From: Cymbomonas tetramitiformis
Taxonomy: Eukaryota; Chlorophyta; Pyramimonadophyceae; Pyramimonadales; Pyramimonadaceae
Reading direction: 5' to 3'
DNA length: 64,000 bases
Assembly: GCA_001247695.2 (NCBI GenBank)
Contig: LGRX02027232.1
Coordinates: 18,469-82,468 of the forward strand
Below, one piece after another: positions 11,692-20,444 of the stretch (position 1 is its first letter; every line of letters starts with the position of its first letter). A program made the position numbers and the translations under genes. The notes below the pieces were generated by a model. The model did no database searches, was not told where the DNA came from, and was given only the letters and a program-made list of their open reading frames with translations.

Positions 11692-12432
11692 TCAAACTTT
11701 CCTCTTGTTGCCTCGGCCACGAGCAGCAACTTGCGGTGTGGCCGCAGATGATGTAGTTTCTCCTGGCCCTTTGCCTCGTCCACGAGCAACAGGTGGCTGT
11801 GCATCCGCGGATGATGCAACTCCCCCTCGCCCCTTGCCTCGGCCACGAGCAGCAACTTGCGGCACCGCCGTTGATGACGATGCAGCTTCGCCTCGGCCCT
11901 TGCCTCGTCCACGAGCAACAGGTGGCTGTGCAGCCGCAGATGATGCAACTCCCCCTCGCCCCTTGCCTCGGCCACGAGCAGCAACTTGCGGCACCGCCGT
12001 TGATGACGATGCAGCTTCTCCTCGGCCCTTGCCTCGTCCACGAGCCACAGGTTGTGGTGCAGCCCCAGATGATGTAGCTCCTCCTCGCCCCATGCCTAGG
12101 CCACACACAACAAATGGCAGTGCAGCCACTGAGTCGATGTCAGCATCCTCTCCACCCTCTTGATTCTGATATCTTGTGGCATCAACACCCACTTGTCCGG
12201 TGCGACGCACCCTAGAGTAGATCCGAGACAGAAATATTTGGACTTTGGAATCTAAGAGTTGCAACTCTTCGCGCCCTACAAAATGGACATCCATTCTCTC
12301 CCGGAGGGATGCGGCTGTGATCTTGTTATTGAGTTCCCACTGAGCAAGCATGAGGACTTCTTGTTCCTCTGAGAATTGGATGCGCGCGGCTCGTGTTAGC
12401 ATACGCGCCCAGCCTCGCTTTAGCATGGGCGG
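11692..12432 (-). CDS. Last exon: HTH-like segment plus AT-hook-like RGRGKGRG repeats
   Basis: After an acceptor CTCCCTCAG (12433) the frame reads MLKRGWARMLTRAARIQFSE and continues with a helical region (AQWELNNKITAASLRERMDV, LDSKVQIFLSRIYSRVRRTG) that looks like a compact helix-turn-helix or Myb-like DNA-binding fold. A tail made of repeats of VARGRGKGRG/VAARGRGKGRG follows, each resembling an AT-hook (RGR core), ending GRGNKRKV and TGA. A DNA-binding, chromatin-associated role is an inference from composition. In some transposon groups the second protein is such a binding partner of the transposase, which is one possibility here. Confidence 0.58.
   Translation of the reverse strand, partial: PPMLKRGWARMLTRAARIQFSEEQEVLMLAQWELNNKITAASLRERMDVHFVGREELQLLDSKVQIFLSRIYSRVRRTGQVGVDATRYQNQEGGEDADIDSVAALPFVVCGLGMGRGGATSSGAAPQPVARGRGKGRGEAASSSTAVPQVAARGRGKGRGGVASSAAAQPPVARGRGKGRGEAASSSTAVPQVAARGRGKGRGGVASSADAQPPVARGRGKGPGETTSSAATPQVAARGRGNKRKV
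11716..12100 (-). repeat. GC-rich coding minisatellite (AT-hook repeats)
   Basis: A composite unit of about 147 bp, containing GCCTCGGCCACGAGCAGCAA and CTTGCCTCGTCCACGAGC, occurs about two and a half times and encodes the RGRGKGRG tail of exon 4. Because the unit is a multiple of three, all frames stay open through it and several spurious frames appear on both strands. Confidence 0.85.
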
Positions 12433-13847
12433 CTGAGGGAGAGTGAACGTGAAAGCACATGGAAATGATTGTATAGATGTATGCCGCATTATGTTGAAGA
12501 TGCCGTGTGTAAGAGATCACAATGCGCAATATATAGTAGGCACCCGCTAAAACAGCAGGCTCTGGAAGACTAATGAAACTCCATAATGAAAATTGTTTTT
12601 TCCCAAAAGTGTGCCGTGAGCGTGTGTGTGTGTGTGTGACCACGCTCATGCATTTGTATCGTGGATGGATAAATATTGTTATGTGTGTATGTGTGGTGCG
12701 GCCTGTGTGGTGCGGCCTGTGTGGTTTTAGCATGTTTCATATATTACGCATGCTCGGATTTGCTATGCATGCATGTATAGGCTGTGGCATAATTGTCACT
12801 GTGAACATCACTGCATCATTATTAGGCAACTTGCCCCCGGAGAATTTTCTATCCATATTTGTTGGCAATGTGATTCTAGACTTCATCAAAACCCAGCAAA
12901 ATAATTAAGTAATCAACCTTGTTTTGTTTTTGTGCAGTGTTGTGTGTGTGTGCGCGCGTGCGCACGCGCGTGTGAACATGCTTGTGCGGCATGTGTATGA
13001 ATGGATGCATATTGCTGTGTGTGGGTGTGTGGGTGTGTGTGTGTGCAGGCTTTGTGTGCAGGCTGTGTGGCTTTAGTAACTTGTCTAAATTAGGCATGCT
13101 CGGATTTGCTATGTACATTTGTATAGTAGTAGGTTGCATAAACTAAATTGTGTATGCTTGGATTTGCTATGTATACTATCTTGTATATAAGCTGTATATA
13201 CAAGTAGTATACATAGCAAATCCAACCACACTTCTATTGTAGAAAAGTTGCTAAAGCCACACAACATAATACAACCTATACAAGATAGTATACATAGAAA
13301 ATCCAAGCATGCTTAATTTAGAAAAAAAATGCTATATCACCCATGCAGCCTATACAAGTATACATAGTAAATCCAGCCCTACATAATTTAGAAAATTTGC
13401 TACTAAAGACACAACATATTACAGCATATGCAAGATAGTATACCTAGTAAATCCAAGTATAAGTATACACATTGTGATATATCACAGCCTATACAAGTAT
13501 ACATACTCAATCCAAGCATACATAATTTAGAAAAGTTTCTACATCACAGTCTACACAAGTATACAACATAGCAAGTACACGCATACTTAATTTAGAAATT
13601 ATGCTAAAGCCACACAGCCCGCAACACATAACAATATTCATTCATCCATACACACACCGACACGCACACACGCACACACACACAAACACACATATTTAAG
13701 TATTTTGCAATCTTCAACTACACGCATACACTTACACACAATGCGTGGTGGTAAGCCAAGAGTGAATACTAATGTGTACACTTACACACATGAGCACACA
13801 TGAGCACACATGAGCACACATGAGCACACACATGATCACGAGCTTAC
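12433..13847 (-). other. Intron rich in simple repeats and inverted repeats
   Basis: Between exons 3 and 4 the sequence has GT/CA-rich tracts (12624-12640, 12940-13050, 13650-13695), a ten-base TGAGCACACA array (13791-13830) and many copies, in both orientations, of a motif like TACATAGCAAATCCAAGCAT. No coding content is seen. Confidence 0.6.
13158..13225. repeat. Near-perfect 32-bp hairpin
   Basis: The arm TTGGATTTGCTATGTATACT... (13158-13189) is the reverse complement, with one extra base, of 13195-13225, separated by five bases. It is the most complete of several dispersed copies of the same motif in 13080-13610. Confidence 0.85.
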
Positions 13848-14560
13848 CTTGAGGTTTGCTTCCGCTGGAATCTCCACCTTGACGACAGTACCAAGTCCGA
13901 TGCCCCCAAAAATCCAACATCGGAGCATATTTGATTCTGGCCCACCCTCTCGCTCCTTGACATTGTATTTCGATTGAAGATGATGAATGCTATCAAGCTG
14001 TGTATTTTCGGGCAATTTGTGTATGGGAACATAGACAGCCTTATTATCAAGGCCTTTCATGGGTAGGAGGTCCAAAGAGTTCGTGACCTCCTTTGCGGTT
14101 TGCTGATTGGAGCCTTCGCCCCCGCGTCCACGCATGCGCTTCAAGTGTTGGCTGAACTGGCCACCTTTCATGGCGTTTCTACTCTTCCCCTCTCCTGGAA
14201 TGCTGTGAGTGTGCCTCCAGAATGACATGCCGGTGCTGTCCATTGTATCCTCGACCAATGTACCAAACAATAATGCGGCACCGACATAATCCCCTGCTTT
14301 GTCACTAGCTATACTAGCTTTAACTCTCTCGGGATGCATCTGATGATGCGTTGCTGCCGAGAATTTCACTACTCCTAATGCCGTGACAGCACTTTGATTG
14401 CTTTCATCGCTCAGCACATTGTACGTGGAGATGTCAAGCATATGCCTTCGTTGCTCTGGAGATAAATCAGGGGCATCAGCCTCCCGGACTTTCTGATATA
14501 CGCATGCTATATGATGTGAAATTCTGGTCGCATCCCCATAGCCCTCCGCCTGTGTCACCT
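13848..14560 (-). CDS. Exon 3 of the transposon-borne gene
   Basis: About 237 codons, from EVTQAEGYGDATRISHHIAC to EIPAEANLK, at a strong donor CTCAAG|GTAAGC. The N-terminal 130 residues look helical (VYQKVREADAPDLSPEQRRH, GAALLFGTLVEDTMDSTG) and contain scattered His and Asp. I cannot match them to a known transposase or DNA-binding family. The stretch after about residue 150 is basic (KRMRGRGGEG). Splicing to 12432 is in phase 0. Confidence 0.55.
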
Positions 14561-14627
14561 CTGTGGTAAGTCAGCATCAAAGCTAAAAACACATATGTGT
14601 GCGTGCATGTAATGAGCGTGGACCTAC

Positions 14628-14843
14628 CTCGGATACGATGTTTGTCGGCGTGCGACACGGAGTGCATTTCGTTGATCGCCTCGCATTGTTTATGAGATAT
14701 ATACTCCCCAACTTCTTTGTAACTAGATAGTGTTGTCGAAGTGCCATGTGGTGATGTCACCTCCACATTTACATCTGATGCAACTACCATCAACAGTGGT
14801 CGTTTGCGCGGTGTGGTAGTCGTCACTTCGAAAGTAGCACGAT
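14628..14843 (-). CDS. Exon 2 of the transposon-borne gene
   Basis: After an acceptor GTTCAG the frame reads ATFEVTTTTPRKRPLLMVVA and later SYKEVGEYISHKQCEAINEM, ending at CCGAG|GTAGGT. The PRKRP stretch could be a nuclear localisation signal. The splice to exon 3 (acceptor CTTACCACAG at 14561) keeps the frame: KHRIR joins EVTQAEGYG. The link from exon 1 to exon 2 is less certain. Confidence 0.5.
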
Positions 14844-15144
14844 CTGAACTTCAAAGCTCCCTTTCATGCAACACCTCTGCAGCCGTGTCGATGGCAGTCG
14901 TGGCGATGTTATTGGCGGTATGCGCTTGGGCTGCAGCATATCCGATCACCAGCACCGCGTCATGTCGCCGCACACAACTGACACAATGCGCACTCTCTGC
15001 ATGGCGCGCATATGTTTGTGCATAGCTACACGGACGACGCGCGTATTATTACCATTATTATAGAGCGCATACGTTGCCATTATGTCCACAATTAACATCT
15101 GCCGTACTAATATGATAATTCACAATAAGCGTGTGCATGCGTAC

Positions 15145-15514
15145 CATCATCGGCTGTGCAACTTTCCGATCTTGAACGGCCTCTCCTTGTTAACCACTTC
15201 GCGGGGAGTTGATTAGTTGCAGCGTCATCGCCGTCCGTCTCAACTATCAATTGTCGCTCTACATTGATGATAGAATTACTGTCCGAAGCCGAGAAAGCAG
15301 ATACGCCATTCTTTCTACGATCCCGCAACGTCGGCGCATCAGTTTGTATTATTGAAGTCGGAGCTCCGCGTGGATGTCGCCAGTCGTTATCAGAAGGAGG
15401 TTGCTGGGGCAACAAGTGCGCGTTGCTGCAACCTGCCTGCTTAGAGACGCAGCGCGAACACTTATCGTTGGCCGCAAAGTTTAGGATAGAACACGCCTTT
15501 CTATTGCTCGCCAT
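15145..15514 (-). CDS. Exon 1 of the transposon-borne gene (Cys-rich start)
   Basis: The first ATG of a minus-strand frame gives MASNRKACSILNFAANDKCS with further Cys (RCVSKQAGC), a possible small zinc-binding or disulfide-rich N-terminus. A Ser/Arg-rich linker follows (LTRRGRSRSESCTADD). The exon ends at a donor GATG|GTACGC (15145/15144). I do not recognise the domain. It is placed first because it lies nearest the right end and the next exons follow on the same strand. Confidence 0.45.
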
Positions 15515-15891
15515 ATCAGTTGCGAATAGGTTCGGCTACACGACAGCAACTATGCGGCATAATCGCACATACCGCCATTTGCGTATGCGCCATTGACGCT
15601 CGGCTTTGAAACGCTCATGCGCGAAAATTCTCGAGACACTGTGTCTAAAAACATTGCAGAAGCTTACGAAGTAATGCCGTGCATGGCGCTCGCGAATTCA
15701 ACCAACCGGCTTAACAGTGGCTTCACAGTGGCTATCGGCTTCAATGTAAGCTTCTGTAAGCCAAGCACTCAGGAATTTATAAATTCGCGCCAATTCGGCG
15801 TTTCAGGCACCGTGTAATTATTGGTTCGAACGAACCCCCCCCCTTCGCGCCCGACCATCGTCCCAATTCGACGTGTGGGGACCAGTACAAC

Positions 15892-15922
15892 ATCCATCCC
15901 ATCTGAGTCGCGGAAGTGGTCA
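15892..15922 (-). repeat. Right terminal inverted repeat (31 bp)
   Basis: Ends CTGAGTCGCGGAAGTGGTCA, the exact reverse complement of the left end, and is followed by GG at 15923-15924. Confidence 0.92.
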
Positions 15923-16260
15923 GGTATGGGACACCCTACATGAAACCTACACATATCTGGACGAACGCCGTGCTACCCGTACCCCTGCTGCAGTGTACCC
16001 AAGCAACACCATGTCCCGCGAGAGCTGTGCTGGGAAAGCACGAGAGTTCATCGCAGGCAGGAGTTTCAGCGTCCAGAACACGAGGCATGGGGTCAGCGCA
16101 AGCAGTGTGCGCGATCCCCCGCACCTTGTTGCACCATCTGTTCGTGTGGACTGAAGTTGGGGAAGCGCATGAGCGAGGAGAGCGCAGCAGCAGTCATGGA
16201 CATCATCGCCACTCTGACAGCGCAGACGGACGAGATCCCGATGCAGGAACAAGATACTGA
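15923..16260 (+). pseudogene. C5 methyltransferase C-terminal end (part 2, after inserted transposon)
   Basis: Directly after the right inverted end of the inserted transposon the frame continues YGTPYMKPTHIWTNA, which fits the residues expected after the VSYCR that ends part 1 (the ...YCRYG...K.T.IWTN segment at the C-terminal end of the catalytic domain). Joining 10055 to 15925, with one copy of the GG duplication, gives an uninterrupted frame. It goes on for about 95 low-complexity residues rich in Ala, Ser, His and Arg to TGA at 16258-16260. That tail is probably a non-conserved extension of the polyprotein. Confidence 0.8.
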
Positions 16261-16389
16261 GGTCTAAAACCCTCAGGGCGCAAAGCAGCGCAAGACCCGC
16301 AGAGCGAGAGGAGTACCAGGGCGACAGAACCGTTTAAGCGTTGGCAGCGTAATTCGGGGACGGAGCCTCGGGAAACCTCCAGCGCGGAA

Positions 16390-16511
16390 GGGGACTCAGA
16401 CCCAAGGACTGAGGGGCACGGGACCCAAGAACCCGAGGCTTAGAAGCCAGGGGGACTCAGACCCGAGGACTGAGGGGCACGGGACCCGAGAACCCGAGGC
16501 TTAGCAGCCAG
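16390..16511 (+). repeat. 61-bp tandem duplication downstream of the methyltransferase
   Basis: Two adjacent 61-bp units, each starting GGGGACTCAGACCC and ending GAGGCTTAG.AGCCAG, at 16390-16450 and 16451-16511, differ at only a few positions. They lie between the stop codon and the 3' LTR. The rest of 16261-16607 is non-coding 3' region ending in the polypurine tract. Confidence 0.85.
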
Positions 16512-16607
16512 CATCACTGTGCATGTTTGTTGATCCCCAGACAATGTAAATGCAGGCGAACACTAGACGCTAGCGAGGACGTAAGCGCGCGCCTAGGAGG
16601 GAAGAGT

Positions 16608-17266
16608 TGTGCTAGGGTAAGTCACGAGACAGAATGACGACGTGTCAGAATGGCGAGTGACGGGTACTGTGACAGTCACCAATGACAGGCATTTATATGA
16701 CCAGATGACGAGAGTGTCTGACAGAAATGACTGACAGAAATGCCTGACCCGAAAGTGAGTTTTGAAGGTTGAGAGAATTGGTGGGAAACCATTCCAGAAA
16801 TGGTGGGAACCATTTCATATTCAAACAGCCACACAGAACTGGAGGGAAACCAGGAGAGCCCCAGTTCTTGCCACATCATCAGATCTATGACTATTCAGTA
16901 ATTCAGAGCAGAGATCATTGTATGACTGGCAGCTGCAGCCCAAGGGCCAAATGACAAGACCTATCATAGGATATGTGAACATGAAGTGACTGAGCACTGT
17001 GACTGTCGAATTCGGATGAGATCTGAGGGAATTCGAGTCGACATGTTACTACTTAAAGAGCTGAACAAGCTCTCATGGGAGTTTTTGAATTAGTTACACA
17101 CTGGCACTGACCTCTGGTGTCTTGTAACTTCAAACAGTGAAAGTTCACCTAAGTATTAAGAAATATCCGACAATATACAAAGTATTCCGATATCAACCTA
17201 TGGTCCCAGTACCATATTCCCTGTAAGTGTTACTTGCACCCTTGTGAGACTGGTTCAGTCCTCACA
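16608..17266 (+). repeat. 3' LTR of the methyltransferase-carrying gypsy element
   Basis: The stretch begins TGTGCTAGGGTAAG right after a purine tract and ends GGTTCAGTCCTCACA, giving the TG...CA ends of LTRs. Immediately after it, sequence homologous to the gag of gypsy copies B and C resumes (ACACAATCCTTTGTG). The 5' LTR is not in the window, so the boundaries rest on TG...CA, the purine tract and the homology break. Confidence 0.65.
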
Positions 17267-18389
17267 ACCGAACACAATCCTTTGTGACGTGATTGATACG
17301 ACCACAACGTTGGAAAGGCTTAGGAGGATTTGATACTGATCCTTTCCTTTTCCCTTTGCCTTTGCCTTTTCCTCCTTTCCCTTTATTCCTTTGGGAATTC
17401 TGATTGGCATTTTGATTTTGATTGCCATTCTGATTCTGATTCCAATTCCGATTGGATCTGTCATATGGCTTCTTGCCACGGCCTTTGTCCTTGTCTTTTC
17501 TGACTGGGCCTCCTGACTGTTCCTTTTGCCCTCTATAGTGCAGGGTCTCTGACTGCTTCGAATGAACAACATAATTCAAATCGAGCAGGATCTGTGTGGT
17601 TTGTGCCCACGACAGATTATTCCTTTCGTCTTCTGTAAGGAATCTCAGATGGAACTGTTTGCGAAGATCTGATTCCATATTGCGGATGAATCTGTCCTTT
17701 ATCAAAGCATCATCCAGATCAACTGATGCCAAGGCAGCCAGTGATGTGATCGTGCGGAGATAATCTGAAAAGGTCTGGTTTCCTTGATTCAGCGCCATAA
17801 GATGCTTTTTGGCTACTGATCTTTTGTGTGGATTGCCAAACTGACTGAGGAATGTCCTTCTGATATTCTCATACGTGGCATCTGGCTGTTTGGCCACGAC
17901 CTGAAAATAATGTCGGTCATTGTTCTGTATGAGTGTCAGGAAGACTGTAATAATGTCCTTGTCTGGTACTCCTGGATAGGTGAACTGAAAGTATCTATCC
18001 ACTGTATCCAACCAAATCTCAGCATCCTGTCCTGCCTTATATTCCTTAGGTGGAGTCATTTCCACCTTTGGAACTAATGCGGATGGAGCTGGTGCTGGCA
18101 CTGGACCACCATCAGGGTCTGTGAAAACTGTTGGAGCACGATCCTCTGTATACTCTTCGTCTGGTTCATGTGGTTCTGACTCAGGATCTCTATATCTGCT
18201 CATGTCGGGTCTCATACGACTGATGTTGTCGAAGTACCCTATCTCATCGAATCTGGTCTGGGTATTATCATAACCAGTAAGCCATTTGGGTATCTTAAAC
18301 CGACTGTAGGCATCGTAAGAGCCTAAGATATCAAAGAACCAGGTAGATGGATCTGGATTGATAGCTGGAACATCTGGTTCTTCTGCCAT
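17267..18389 (-). pseudogene. Gag of gypsy copy A, truncated at zinc knuckle
   Basis: The protein starts MAEEPDVPAINPDPSTWFFD at 18389 and matches the Gag of B and C over its length. It has a capsid-like helical region (AEIWLDTVDRYFQFTYPGVP, HLMALNQGNQTFSDYLRTIT), an Asn/Gln-rich stretch, a Lys/Gly tract and a zinc knuckle that reads CGRINHVTKDC, where the first Cys pair is already altered. Homology ends at about 17273 where the LTR of the inserted element begins, so the last residues are not Gag. The protein would form particles and bind genomic RNA in an intact copy. Confidence 0.82.
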
Positions 18390-18625
18390 CTATAAGACAA
18401 AACACAACACCAAAATACCTTCAACTGGCTGAGTGTGTGTGTGTGATATATATAATATGATATATATCTATATATTGTACATGTATTATTTCTGTACATA
18501 ATAATGAGGTGATGTATGTATATACCCACCTTCTTCCCCCCTCAAGGAAGTGTGAACACATAGGCAGTTGTCAAGTGCCTTAATACCTCATAATATAGCA
18601 TGCAGTCCTTATAGGAAGCAGCTTA

Positions 18626-18720
18626 TACAGTTTTAGGGTTGCAGCCCTACAGTCCTTGGGTTGTCGCCCTACAGTTTTTGGGTTGTTGCCCGACAGTTCT
18701 TGGGTTGTTGCCCGATATAT
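18626..18720 (-). repeat. Leader minisatellite, unit like GGGTTGTTGCCCGACAGTTC
   Basis: About four diverged copies of a ~24-bp unit (TTTTAGGGTTGCAGCCCTAC, TTGGGTTGTCGCCCTACAG, TTGGGTTGTTGCCCGACAG and so on). The same array occurs in copy B at 33806-33891 and only about one unit remains in copy C near 49800, so copy number varies between family members. Each unit has a short internal inverted repeat (GGGTTG...CCC). Confidence 0.7.
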
Positions 18721-18964
18721 TGTCATGATTGTACTGATTTCAGCATGACATACGACTAATGCCAAACACAGAGTGTTTTGCTAGTATATAGCGGCATTTC
18801 AGGGTATATAGTGTTACAGTGACCCTTATCTCTTACAGTGACATTAGGGTGTTACTTGGTATCAGTAACCCTAAATTATGTCAACTTAAAGCAGTATGAA
18901 CATTTTTCAAGGAAATTGAAGCAAAACTGCATTTAATATATCACTGTGTATCACGTGGTATTTA

Positions 18965-19924
18965 TAGGGGCTTCCCAGGATTTCGCGAAATTTTTTGCGA
19001 AATATAGGTACCCCGGCGAAATCGAAAAATTTCGCGAAATTTGGGGCCCTTTTGGCGAAATTTCACCCCTCCCCGGTAAATATGCCGAAATTCTCGAATT
19101 TACCGTCGCGGGCGCCCGTAGCGTGCGTGAGAAGCTGATAACGCCGCGCAGATTTTGAATTTCAATTTTCTGTTTTACCTTAACCTTTAGAAGATAGTGT
19201 TAGTTCAACGTTAAGGGATTCAAGGTTCCACGGCGGCTCTTTCTCTCAGCAGACATCCGCGGTCAGGTCTCGTTAAAGTTTGGGGTGGCACAATCATCGC
19301 CATCACTATCAGTCGGCATTCTCAACAAGTCCCCACGCTGCGTTGACGCAGCCGGTTCGATTGCATGTCGATATGCCTCATCGTCTGAGTTTTCGCTCGT
19401 TGAGCACAGTTATGGTTTGGCTTCAGACGAAGACGACGACGAGCCCTCAGAGGCCGAAGAGCGATGACGACGAAAACGAGCGATCGGAGGCCAAGCTGTG
19501 GTATGTTGGATTGTTGCACCTAGTTACCATCATGCTCTTAGGTTATCATCCTGCTGATAAGTTTACATCATGCCGATAACTTATCAGTTATCACCATAGG
19601 GTGTTGTTTCTCCGCTTCATCTCATCGTCACCACGACATCCCATTTGTCATATAAGATATCACCGCGACTTCTCATATCACCGTTACATACCATAGGACC
19701 GCGACTTGCCGACTTCTCCTATCGTCTCCAACATAGAATACTATATCACCTTCTAGAATTCGGACATTAAGGCTCACGGAGCTTGCGAAATTTTAGGCTT
19801 ATAAGGGTATATCGGAAGATTTCGTGCGAATTTCTCGAGAAATTTATGCGAAATATAGGGGCGACGTTGCGAAATCCGAGAAAAAAATATAGGCGATTTG
19901 AAAAGAAATCCTGGGAATTGTGTA
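18965..19924 (+). mobile_element. 960-bp non-autonomous transposon with 8-bp target duplication
   Basis: The ends read TAGGGGCTTCCCAGGATTTC and, reversed, TACACAATTCCCAGGATTTC, flanked by GGTATTTA on both sides (18957-18964 and 19925-19932). Copy B has no insertion at the matching leader position. The interior has subterminal GCGAAATTTC motifs like those of the tnp2-type element 36638-41297. It also has a short frame with an acidic GLASDEDDDEPSEAEER, similar in style to that element's N-terminus (VTDDSDDGSEE), so it is probably a deletion derivative of a related element. Confidence 0.78.
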
Positions 19925-20444
19925 GGTATTTAGGAGGTATGTTACACCCCTGTAACTGTACACGTGATTATATATAGTTATAGGGTGTTACAAGTGCTGT
20001 ACTATTTTGAGCATATTTTTCAATAGCTAATAAAATGGAGTAACGAAAAAAAATGAAACCCAAATTTTCATTTTGAAATCATACGTATTAGTTTTTCACG
20101 TATTTTGTTACAGCAACTTTGTATACCCCTAGGTGTTACACACCTGATATTTAGGGTGTTACACGAGATATGACTGTGCACATTATGTTTTTCAGATACC
20201 TTAATAGGTATAAAATGATAATTCGTGAAAAAATGTAGTCCGAATTTCAGTTTTGAAATCTCCCGCCAAGGGTTTTTACCCATTTTTCACCTTTTCTGGC
20301 CACTTATATATGTACTATAGTACATATATATCAGTGGTTGTGTAATGTGCAACTTACAGAACTCACGTGACTTATCTCACTTTTGCACATGACAATTTTC
20401 ATTGCTTTTTAGTAAAGATATCTGATGGTCAATATGTGTGGTTG

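Larger units (their letters stand above)
10056..15922 (-). mobile_element. 5.9-kb inverted-repeat DNA transposon of unassigned superfamily
   Basis: Perfect 31-bp inverted ends start TGACCACTTCCGCGACTCAG and are flanked on both sides by GG (or AGG if the first T is excluded). The insertion interrupts the methyltransferase, and clean removal restores its frame, so the ends are exact. Inside are a four-exon minus-strand gene for an unrecognised protein, a ~186-bp satellite at the left end, a coding minisatellite and a long simple-repeat-rich intron. No DDE transposase is recognisable, so the element may be non-autonomous or belong to a group whose transposase I do not recognise. A 2-3 bp duplication fits CMC- or Academ-like groups but does not prove either. 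Confidence 0.85.
7596..17266 (+). mobile_element. Ty3/gypsy chromovirus carrying a C5 cytosine methyltransferase (5' part lost to CACTA insertion)
   Basis: The element shows, in order, integrase, chromodomain, cytosine methyltransferase, a purine-rich tract (GGAGGGAAGAG, 16597-16606) and an LTR starting TGTGCTAGGG (16608) and ending CCTCACA (17266). Gag, protease and reverse transcriptase are not visible; they must lie beyond the CACTA element that interrupts it on the left. It is split inside the methyltransferase by the inverted-repeat transposon at 10056-15922. On the right it ends inside the gag of gypsy element A, so A is the older host. The G+C-rich coding region contrasts with the AT-rich flanks. 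Confidence 0.72.
17267..20444 (-). mobile_element. Gypsy chromovirus copy A (gag and leader only)
   Basis: This is the same family as B and C: the gag is closely similar, and the upstream leader aligns with that of B, including CACCTTCTTCCCCCCTCAAG (18531-18550) and the GGGTTGTTGCCCG repeats. Its gag is cut at 17267 by the methyltransferase-carrying element, so the pol half would lie left of the window. Its leader contains the 960-bp transposon 18965-19924 and is cut at 20444 by a LINE. No LTR of this copy is visible. Confidence 0.75.

Noticed and set aside
11615..12106. Several long overlapping frames on both strands
   Set aside because: They arise because the minisatellite unit is a multiple of three and GC-rich. 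Only the minus-strand frame that joins a plausible splice acceptor and an AT-hook-like tail is kept.
14741..15063. Plus-strand frames in the inverted-repeat transposon
   Set aside because: They lie opposite minus-strand exons with good splice sites and have no recognisable protein features.
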